A stretch of 20,463 nt of DNA from DATJFH01 sp035495815 (GTDB taxonomy: Bacteria; Acidobacteriota; Terriglobia; Bryobacterales; Bryobacteraceae), in assembly GCA_035495815.1 (NCBI GenBank), contig DATJFH010000055.1, positions 1 to 20,463 on the forward strand. Reading direction: 5' to 3'. The notes below the pieces were generated by a model, which saw only the letters and a program-made list of their open reading frames with translations, was not told the DNA's origin and made no database searches. The translations under genes and the position numbers were made by a program. Shown one piece after another: positions 14,432 through 20,463 of the stretch. Position 1 is the stretch's first letter; the number at the start of each line of letters is the position of its first letter.

Positions 14432-17257
14432 ATGGGCCAGCCTGTGATGCAATTGAATTCCACGACCAGCGATTCGAAGAGGGTGCAGAAGAAGGAGGAC
14501 CGGAAAGGGGTCACCTTCGAACGGCACTTTACAGCCGGGCTGGAGCCCGGTAAGACGCCCTATGACGCCGTCTCATGGGAAACGCGGACGGCCGCCATCG
14601 GCAACGACAAAGGCGCCGTCATTTTCGAGCAGCGCGACATCGAAACGCCGGTGGACTGGTCGCAGACGGCTACCAATATCGTGGCCAGCAAATATTTCTA
14701 CGGCAAGATGGGGACGCCCGAGCGCGAAACCAGCGTGGCCCAGCTGGTGCACCGGGTGGTCGATACCATAGCCGATTGGGGCAGGGCGGACCGCTATTTC
14801 AAGACGGACGCCGACGTCGAAAATTTCCGCTGCGAGCTGGCCCACCTGATGCTCACCCAGAAAGCCTGCTTCAATTCGCCGGTGTGGTTCAACGTCGGGG
14901 TTGCCGAAGCGCGCGGGTACGGCTGGTATTACGACGAGACGATGCAGGAAGTGCGCAAGCTCGAGAAGGCCGCCCGGCGTCCGCAGTGCTCGGCCTGCTT
15001 CATCGTTTCCGTGCAGGATTCGCTCGAGTCCATTCTCGATCTGGCCAAGACGGAAGGCATGCTGTTCAAGTGGGGCTCGGGCACCGGAACCAATCTTTCG
15101 GCGCTGCGGGAAGAGAACGGGGTGCTGTCGAGCGGCGGCCGCGCCTCCGGCCCGCTTTCGTTCATGAAGGGCTTCGACGCCTTCGCCGGTGTCATCAAGT
15201 CCGGCGGGAAAACCCGGCGCGCCGCCAAGATGGTCATCCTCAACGTGGACCACCCGGATATCGAAAAGTTCATCTGGTGCAAAGCCAAGGAAGAGAAGAA
15301 GGCCCACACCCTGATCGACGCCGGCTATGACGCCTCGCTCGATGGCGACGCCTACAGCTCCATCTTCTTCCAGAACGCCAACAACTCGGTCCGCGCCTCC
15401 GACGAATTCATGCAGGCGGTGAAGGACGACGGCGAATGGTGGACCCGCTCGGTCGGTTCAGCGGCTCCGGTGGCCCGGTACAAAGCGCGGGACCTGATGC
15501 GGCAGATCGCCGAAGCCACCCATCAGTGCGGCGACCCGGGCATGCAGTTCGACGGCACCGTCAACCGCTGGCACCCCTGCAAGAATACCGCCCGCATCAA
15601 CGCCTCCAATCCCTGCTCGGAATACATGTTCCTCGACGATTCGGCCTGCAACCTGGCGTCGATGAATCTGGCCAGATTCGTCGGCCCCGACGGCCAGTTC
15701 GACGTGGCGGCTTACCGGCGCGCGGTGGACACTCTGATCATCGCGCAGGAAATCATCGTCGATAACGCCAGCTACCCGACCGAGAAGATCGCCCGCAACT
15801 CCCGCGATTTCCGGCCGCTGGGACTGGGCTACGCTAATCTGGGAGCGCTCCTCATGTCGATGGGCATCCCCTACGACAGCGACCAGGGCCGCGCCTGGGC
15901 CGGGGCCCTCACGGCTGTCATGTGCGGGCAGGCCTATCTCACCAGCGCCCGTCTGGCAGAAGCGGTGGGAGCCTTCCCCGCCTATCCGGAGAACGAGAAG
16001 CCCTTCCTCGACGTGATCGCGATGCATCGGGATTCGGTCGCCGGCATCAACAAGAACCTGATCCCTGCGGCGCTCTATGACGGCGCCTGGGATTGCTGGA
16101 ATCGCGCCTACCAGACCGGCACGGTTTCCGGCTATCGCAACGCGCAGGTCACCGTGATCGCGCCCACCGGCACCATCGGCTTCATGATGGATTGCGACAC
16201 CACCGGCATCGAGCCCGACCTGGCGCTGGTCAAGTACAAAAAACTGGTCGGCGGCGGCGTGATCAAGATCGTCAACAACACCGTCCCTCAGGCGCTCATC
16301 AAGCTCGGCTACTCGCCGGAAACCGCCAACCAGATCGTCAGCCACATCGATCAGACCGGGACAATCGAGGGAACCACGCTGCTCAAGCCGGAGCACCTTC
16401 CGGTGTTCGACTGCAGCTTCCGGCCGCAGAACGGATCCCGGTCCATTTTCTATACCGGCCACCTGAAAATGATGGCGGCCGTACAGCCCTTCATCTCCGG
16501 CGCGATCTCGAAGACCATCAACATGCCCGAGGAGTCCACGGTCGAGGACGTGATGGAAGCCTACACGGAGAGCTGGCGGCTCGGACTCAAAGCCGTCGCC
16601 ATCTATCGCGACAACTCGAAGAGAGTGCAGCCGCTGAGCTCCGGCACGTCCAAAGGCGCCAAGGCCGCCTCCACCGCGGCGGCGCCGCCCGCGCCCGTGG
16701 AAAAGATCGTCTACCGCCCGGTCCGGCGGAAGCTGCCCGACGAGCGCCGTTCCATCACCCATAAGTTTTCCATCGGCGGCCACGAAGGGTACATCACCGC
16801 CGGCATGTACGAGGACGGCAGCCCCGGCGAGATCTTCATCGCCATGGCGAAGGAAGGATCCACCATCTCCGGCCTGATGGACAGCTTTGCCACCGCGATC
16901 AGCTTCAACCTGCAGTACGGCGTGCCGCTGAAGTTTCTGGTGGACAAGTTCAGTCATGTCCGCTTCGAGCCCAGCGGCTTCACCGGCAATCCGCAGATCC
17001 CTTATGCCAAGTCGATCATGGATTACATCTTCCGGTGGCTCGGCGCGAAGTTCCTGGGATCCGAGTACGCCTCCGGTGAAGTAGGCGAGACGATGACGCT
17101 GCGTCCCACCGAAGCCGATCCCCAGCAGACGCTGCCCTTCTCGCCTGCGACGGCCGCCGAGGATGCTCCACTCTGCGCCGAGTGCGGATCCATGATGACC
17201 CGCAACGGGAGCTGCTACAAGTGCGGGAATTGCGGCGGAACCAGCGGCTGTTCGTAG
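14432..17257 (+). CDS. nrdJ: adenosylcobalamin-dependent (class II) ribonucleoside-diphosphate reductase
   Basis: A 941-residue enzyme making deoxyribonucleotides with a radical produced from coenzyme B12, so DNA synthesis needs no oxygen. ATG at 14432 is chosen because AAGGAG lies eight bases upstream; the frame opens 19 codons earlier at a TTG. Seen: ACFNSPVWFNVG, PQCSACF (C186, C189), KWGSGTGTNLS, and the active-site NPCSEY, where C395 is the expected thiyl-radical cysteine and E397 the general base. C406, eleven residues on, should be half of the redox pair with C186 or C189. A TSCPD domain follows (about 725-840). The Cys-rich C terminus (C915, C918, C928, C931, C934, C940) resembles a zinc ribbon plus redox tail. 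The gene implies B12 synthesis or uptake. Its last 37 bases also encode the start of the next gene. Confidence 0.96.
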   Translation: MGQPVMQLNSTTSDSKRVQKKEDRKGVTFERHFTAGLEPGKTPYDAVSWETRTAAIGNDKGAVIFEQRDIETPVDWSQTATNIVASKYFYGKMGTPERETSVAQLVHRVVDTIADWGRADRYFKTDADVENFRCELAHLMLTQKACFNSPVWFNVGVAEARGYGWYYDETMQEVRKLEKAARRPQCSACFIVSVQDSLESILDLAKTEGMLFKWGSGTGTNLSALREENGVLSSGGRASGPLSFMKGFDAFAGVIKSGGKTRRAAKMVILNVDHPDIEKFIWCKAKEEKKAHTLIDAGYDASLDGDAYSSIFFQNANNSVRASDEFMQAVKDDGEWWTRSVGSAAPVARYKARDLMRQIAEATHQCGDPGMQFDGTVNRWHPCKNTARINASNPCSEYMFLDDSACNLASMNLARFVGPDGQFDVAAYRRAVDTLIIAQEIIVDNASYPTEKIARNSRDFRPLGLGYANLGALLMSMGIPYDSDQGRAWAGALTAVMCGQAYLTSARLAEAVGAFPAYPENEKPFLDVIAMHRDSVAGINKNLIPAALYDGAWDCWNRAYQTGTVSGYRNAQVTVIAPTGTIGFMMDCDTTGIEPDLALVKYKKLVGGGVIKIVNNTVPQALIKLGYSPETANQIVSHIDQTGTIEGTTLLKPEHLPVFDCSFRPQNGSRSIFYTGHLKMMAAVQPFISGAISKTINMPEESTVEDVMEAYTESWRLGLKAVAIYRDNSKRVQPLSSGTSKGAKAASTAAAPPAPVEKIVYRPVRRKLPDERRSITHKFSIGGHEGYITAGMYEDGSPGEIFIAMAKEGSTISGLMDSFATAISFNLQYGVPLKFLVDKFSHVRFEPSGFTGNPQIPYAKSIMDYIFRWLGAKFLGSEYASGEVGETMTLRPTEADPQQTLPFSPATAAEDAPLCAECGSMMTRNGSCYKCGNCGGTSGCS

Positions 17258-18252
17258 CGGCCGCCCTTTTCGCCTGCGGGTCCGCCGCGCTGTCCGCCGG
17301 CTCGCTCGATCGCGCCGGCCTCGACCGCGAATTTCAAAAGCTGGCTGCCGGCTTCGACGGCCGTGTGGGAATCTGCGCCCAGGATCGCGCGGGCGCCGTT
17401 TGCCTGGACGGAGACGGACGATTCTCTCTCCAGAGCGTGATGAAGCTGGTCGCCGCGGTGGCCGTCATGGACGCCATCGACGCCGGCCGGATGCGGCTGA
17501 ATGAGGAAGTCCTGGTCCGGAAGGAAGACCTGAGCGTCTTCGTTCAGCCCATCGCCAAGCTCGTCACCGCCAACGGCTACCGGACCACCATCGGAGATCT
17601 CATCCGGCGGGCGATTGTCGATAGCGACAGCGCCGCCGTGGATATCCTGATCGGGAAGCTGGGCGGTCCGGAACAGGTTCAGGCGTTTCTGAACAGCCGC
17701 TCGATCCAGGGTCTCCGCGTCGACCGGACGGAGAAGCGCCTGCAATCCGAAATCGTAGGGCTTCACTGGCGGCCCGAATTCACCGATCCCGCCGTTTTCG
17801 CCCGCGCCATCCAGAGCGTCCCCGAAGAGACGCGGGACGCATCCTACAGCCGCTATCAGGCCGATCCCCGCGATACCTCGACCCCCAAAGCCATGGCGGA
17901 TTTTCTCTACCGGCTGGCGGAAGGCAAGCTTCTCTCGCGCCAGTCCACGGAATTCATCGTGACCGTGATGCACGCCACGGCCACTTTCCCCGATCGGTTG
18001 AAGGCGGGCCTGGCGCGGGGTTGGAAGCTCGGCCACAAGACCGGAACCAGCGGCGCCTGGAAAGGCGTCACGGCGGCGACCAACGACGCGGGCATTCTCA
18101 CCTCGCCGGCCGGAGATCACGTGGCCATCGTGGTCTTCATCGGCGACTCGCGCGCGGCGTCCGAGCAGAAAGCGAAGTTGATGGCGGCCGCTGCCCGGGC
18201 GGCGATCGACCGCTTCCTTCCTACGCCAGCAGAGCGCCGCGCAAAACAGTAA
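17221..18252 (+). CDS. exported class A beta-lactamase-like serine hydrolase
   Basis: A 343-residue protein with the class A beta-lactamase/transpeptidase fold. GTG at 17221 is chosen because GGGAG lies nine bases upstream and the N terminus then forms a signal peptide (RRNQRLFVAAALFACGSAAL). The gene thus starts 37 bases inside the nrdJ 3' end. Motif 1 is SVMK (S72 nucleophile, K75). Motif 2 reads SDS (135-137) where most class A enzymes have SDN. Motif 3 is KTGT (273-276). RDTSTPKAMADFL matches the stretch after the omega loop. In the omega loop the usual E166 and N170 are not clearly placed: the nearest acidic pair EE falls two to three residues early in ungapped alignment, and N170 is replaced by Tyr. 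It may be a poor or unusual beta-lactamase, or another serine hydrolase. No ampR-like regulator is nearby. Confidence 0.85.
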   Translation: MRELRRNQRLFVAAALFACGSAALSAGSLDRAGLDREFQKLAAGFDGRVGICAQDRAGAVCLDGDGRFSLQSVMKLVAAVAVMDAIDAGRMRLNEEVLVRKEDLSVFVQPIAKLVTANGYRTTIGDLIRRAIVDSDSAAVDILIGKLGGPEQVQAFLNSRSIQGLRVDRTEKRLQSEIVGLHWRPEFTDPAVFARAIQSVPEETRDASYSRYQADPRDTSTPKAMADFLYRLAEGKLLSRQSTEFIVTVMHATATFPDRLKAGLARGWKLGHKTGTSGAWKGVTAATNDAGILTSPAGDHVAIVVFIGDSRAASEQKAKLMAAAARAAIDRFLPTPAERRAKQ

Positions 18253-19009
18253 CAGCCTGCCCGCCCAGCCGTACGCGCTCGCCGTCCAGCCGGACCTGCA
18301 CCACCCCGCCGCGCTCCGACGCCTGGTAGGCCGTCATCTCCGTCTTGCCGAGCTTCGGCCCCCAGTAGGGTCCCAGGCAGACATGCGCCGATCCGGTCAC
18401 CGGATCTTCCGGTATTCCCGACCCGGGCGCGAAAAAGCGGCTAACGAAATCGTAGTCCGACCCGCGGCTGGTGACGATCACTCCGCGCGCCGGAAGCTTC
18501 TCGAGAAGCGGAAAGTTCGGCTTGAGCCCGCGCACGGTTTCTTCCGAATCCAGCTCTACCAGGTAATCGAAAGCGTTCCGGCCCACGTACTTCGGCTCCG
18601 CGCCCAGCGCTTCCGCCAGGCCTTCCGGCGCCTCCGCTTTCTCCTCCACCTTGGCGGGAAAATCCAGCTCGATCCAGTGCGCTTTCCGGTAGGCGGTGAG
18701 AACTCCGCTGCGCGTAAAGAAGCGCACCTTCTGCGGCGGCTTGACGTACCCTTCCTCCCAGAGCGCGTGGGCGCTGGCCAGAGTGGCGTGCCCGCACAGG
18801 TCTACTTCCACTGTAGGTGTGAACCAGCGCAACAGAAAGCCGTTCTCTTCCCGCACCAGGAAGGCCGTCTCGGAGAGGTTCATCTCGCGCGCCACCGATT
18901 GCAGCCAGGATGTTTCCCGCTCGTCCGGCAGAATGCAAACCGCGGCCGGATTGCCGCCGAACGCCTTATCGGTGAATGCGTCGACCTGTGTGATGTGGAT
19001 CGGCGGCAT
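18221..19009 (-). CDS. PhzF-family isomerase (phenazine biosynthesis-like protein)
   Basis: A 262-residue protein of the PhzF/diaminopimelate-epimerase-like fold. PhzF itself isomerises trans-2,3-dihydro-3-hydroxyanthranilate, but most family members sit outside phenazine loci with unknown substrates. Seen: VDAFTDKAFGGNPAAVCILP at the N terminus; NLSETAFL, with the catalytic glutamate E47; RWFTPTVEVDLCGHATLASA; and DPVTGSAHVCLGPYW in the second half. Length is normal. ATG at 19009 is six bases downstream of the ridA-family stop, so the two are probably one transcript and coupled. The 3' end overlaps the convergent beta-lactamase-like gene by 32 bases. No other phenazine genes are in view, so a small-molecule repair or amino-acid-related isomerase role is more likely; that is inference. 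Confidence 0.93.
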   Translation of the reverse strand: MPPIHITQVDAFTDKAFGGNPAAVCILPDERETSWLQSVAREMNLSETAFLVREENGFLLRWFTPTVEVDLCGHATLASAHALWEEGYVKPPQKVRFFTRSGVLTAYRKAHWIELDFPAKVEEKAEAPEGLAEALGAEPKYVGRNAFDYLVELDSEETVRGLKPNFPLLEKLPARGVIVTSRGSDYDFVSRFFAPGSGIPEDPVTGSAHVCLGPYWGPKLGKTEMTAYQASERGGVVQVRLDGERVRLGGQAVTVLRGALLA

Positions 19010-19015
19010 CGGCGA

Positions 19016-19441
19016 TTACTTCCGCGCCGTGACGGTAATCTCGACGCGCGCCGCGCCGGCCAGCTTGGCGACTCCGACCGTGGTCCGCGCCGGCCGCGGC
19101 TCCTTGAAGTAGGTCGTGTAAATCGCGTTCATCCGCTGGAACAGCTCCATGTCCGTCAGATACACCTGCACCGCCACGGCGTCGCCGAAGCTCATGTGCG
19201 CTTCTTTCAGAATCAGCCCGATATTCTCCAGGCACTGTTTCACTTCCGCCTCGAACTCCGCCGGGTATTTACCGGTCTTGAGGTCCTGCCCGGTCTGCCC
19301 GGCGGCGTACAGAGTTCCGTCCGCCAAAATTCCCGGACTGAACGGTCGCCCTGTGGGGAACTCTTTCGGATGGATCACTTTCTTTTCCGCCAGCAGGGGA
19401 AAGGAGGTCAGGAGGCAAAATGCCAAAACGAATCTACGCAT
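19016..19441 (-). CDS. exported RidA-family (YjgF/YER057c/UK114) protein
   Basis: A 141-residue protein, slightly longer than cytoplasmic RidA (about 128) because of a signal peptide: MRRFVLAFCLLTSFPLLA, cleavage probably before EKK. ATG at 19441 is chosen because the longer frame has no signal peptide and a Gly/Arg-rich nonsense N terminus. Seen: FSPGILADGTLYAAGQTGQD, VKQCLENIGLILKEA, VQVYLTDMELFQRMNAIYTT, and PARTTVGVAKL with VEITVTA at the end. The arginine in PARTTVGV corresponds to the RidA residue that binds the imine/enamine carboxylate. Classical RidA hydrolyses reactive enamines and imines from PLP enzymes in the cytoplasm. The export signal makes a different, periplasmic role likely. 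It is followed after six bases by the PhzF-family gene, suggesting a joint small-molecule pathway. Confidence 0.9.
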   Translation of the reverse strand: MRRFVLAFCLLTSFPLLAEKKVIHPKEFPTGRPFSPGILADGTLYAAGQTGQDLKTGKYPAEFEAEVKQCLENIGLILKEAHMSFGDAVAVQVYLTDMELFQRMNAIYTTYFKEPRPARTTVGVAKLAGAARVEITVTARK

Positions 19442-19521
19442 ACGGCCTATGATAGCCTGCCGGCCGCCGCGGGCGGTAGCAATCCTTGCCTTGTGAGACG
19501 GCCTGGAAGGCGCCCCCAAGG

Positions 19522-19995
19522 CTACGGGTGAGGTTTTTCGGCCTGTTCCTTCGCGCGCCGCAGCGATTCGATGTGATATTCGAACCAGATCCCCTCGTGG
19601 TCCAGATGGTGGAACATGAATGACGAGAAGACATGGTCGAAGGACCGGTCGGAATACGGGAGGGAATCGGAAAAACCTTCTTCAAATCGAAGCTGGACTG
19701 CGGACCGTTCCGCCTTTTGTCTGGCTCGCGACAGTGCGTTGGGGTCCGGATCGAGTCCGATGATTTCGACCCCGGGATGGAGCCGCTTTAGCTGAATGGC
19801 CAGGGTCCCCGTGCGGCAGCCGACGTCGAGAACGCGCTGGCCGGCTCTAAGCTCGGCTTGGTCAACCAGGGCTGCCCGGACGCGATCGGCGCCCATGAGC
19901 TTCGTCATCGTGTCGTAAAAGGGCAGGAAGAAGTCGTGGCCCGCCGCCGGAAGAAATGTTCGCCGGGATGTCGTGTCGATGACTATTTGTTTCAT
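19522..19995 (-). pseudogene. truncated class I SAM-dependent methyltransferase
   Basis: About 157 residues from ATG at 19995 (AGGGATGAG just upstream). The N terminus has DFFLPFYDTMTKLMGADRVR, then motif I as LDVGCRTGTLA (56-66), where R61 replaces the usual glycine of D-x-G-x-G-x-G; a single GGC-to-CGC change would cause this. IIGLDPDPNALSRARQKAE and FDHVFSSFMFHHLDH match the acidic SAM-ribose loop and motif IV. After residue 133 the expected REVRRVLKPGG-type continuation is missing, and an unrelated 24-residue tail ends the frame. The C-terminal third of the fold is gone and the SAM loop is altered, so it is probably non-functional. The frame also stays open upstream into the membrane-protein remnant. 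A functional short methyltransferase cannot be wholly excluded. Confidence 0.6.
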
Positions 19996-20079
19996 CTCAT
20001 CCCTACCATCCGCGGCGGCGGCAATCATCTCCCGTTCGGATCTCGGCGGGTGAGGGCGCAAGCGAGTTTCCTCCCGAGT

Positions 20080-20463
20080 CGAGATTCTCCAACTCTTCGC
20101 CTGCGCAATGCGGATGATGTGGAAGATGAACAGCAGCGGCACGATGAACGTCGGAACCAGGCTCAATGGGAGTACGGTCATCACGCCCATCGACGCCCCA
20201 GTGGACTAAACAGGCGGGCCGTCGTCCCGAGAGTCACTGCCATGACCAGTCCGCCATTCCGATCGCCTGCCAGACTAGAAAAGCATTCCGGCGTTTGGGA
20301 TCGACCAATTTCATTGCTACCGCCGGCGCGGTTACTCCGATGGCCATGTCGCCGTAACCCGCGGGAGTCGCAAAAATGGCCGGAGGATCCCGTACGTCGC
20401 TAACACCACGAACAGCAGCCCGGCGAGCCTCCACGACTGGATGTATGTCAGAGTGCGTGCGTT
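20080..20463 (-). pseudogene. integral membrane protein remnant with three single-base frameshifts (partial at window edge)
   Basis: Reading leftward from the right edge and changing frame three times gives one continuous membrane protein. First NARTLTYIQSWRLAGLLFVV and LATYGIL; then, after a missing base near 20383-20385, PAIFATPAGYGDMAIGVTAP and AVAMKLVDPKRRNAFLVWQA. After a missing base near 20248-20250 comes DLVMAVTLGTTARLFSP. After a third lesion near 20197-20202 comes GASMGVMTVLPLSLVPTFIV with PLLFIFHIIRIAQAKSW. The joined product has several hydrophobic segments and a coherent GYGD and PLSLVPTF pattern resembling a small conserved bacterial membrane protein of unknown function. Each frame alone is truncated. 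No stop separates its last frame from the methyltransferase remnant, so the left boundary is approximate. Confidence 0.75.

Noticed and set aside
15458..16957. 499-residue open frame on the minus strand inside nrdJ
   Set aside because: Shadow of NrdJ; low-complexity His/Gly/Val pattern and no plausible start signal or family features.
18221..19009. Phenazine biosynthesis locus
   Set aside because: Only a PhzF-family gene is present; phzA/B, D, E and G are absent, and stand-alone family members are common with other roles.
19996..20190. Reading the methyltransferase as a 222-residue membrane-anchored fusion from 20190
   Set aside because: The N-terminal hydrophobic part matches the end of the frameshifted membrane protein reconstructed upstream, so the in-frame join is most likely accidental read-through.

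Overview
The window looks like a chromosomal segment of a GC-rich Acidobacteriota bacterium, most likely from the Solibacter/Bryobacter side of the phylum. This is inference from gene content: an Oar-like TonB-dependent receptor remnant, a short Cys-rich protein of a type I associate with acidobacteria, class II ribonucleotide reductase, a Tat-type sulfatase beside a GH29 fucosidase, and a bacterial microcompartment (BMC) shell gene. I saw no tRNA, rRNA, CRISPR array, integrase or insertion sequence.

Left part (1-5254). The 3' end of accD overlaps folC by ATGA, and a PlsC-type acyltransferase follows after 15 bases: a small fatty-acid/folate/phospholipid housekeeping operon. Facing it is a short Cys-rich protein gene. 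Next comes an exported two-repeat protein whose start is preceded by three tandem copies of a Shine-Dalgarno-bearing unit. A decayed paralogue of that protein follows, joined to an interior fragment of a TonB-dependent receptor. Both parts carry frameshifts.

Middle part (5238-14287). Everything here is on the minus strand. In transcription order: a GT39-like membrane glycosyltransferase, a GH29 alpha-L-fucosidase with an Fn3-like tail, a formylglycine-type sulfatase, a PduA-like BMC-H shell protein, a CoA-acylating aldehyde dehydrogenase with a long C-terminal extension, an unknown acidic protein, and RecJ. The shell protein plus aldehyde dehydrogenase form a minimal BMC module with no other BMC genes in view. 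The fucosidase and sulfatase upstream suggest, without proving, that fucose from sulfated glycans could feed lactaldehyde into such a compartment.

Right part (14432-20463). The plus strand has B12-dependent ribonucleotide reductase NrdJ and an exported class A beta-lactamase-like protein that starts inside the nrdJ 3' end. Converging on it is a pair encoding an exported RidA-family protein and a PhzF-family isomerase. At the right edge lie a truncated methyltransferase and a membrane-protein pseudogene with three single-base frameshifts.

Most promising targets: the BMC-H/aldehyde dehydrogenase module, above all the duplicated helix and terminal mini-domain of the dehydrogenase; its link to the fucosidase and sulfatase; the triplicated Shine-Dalgarno unit; and the mosaic pseudogene.
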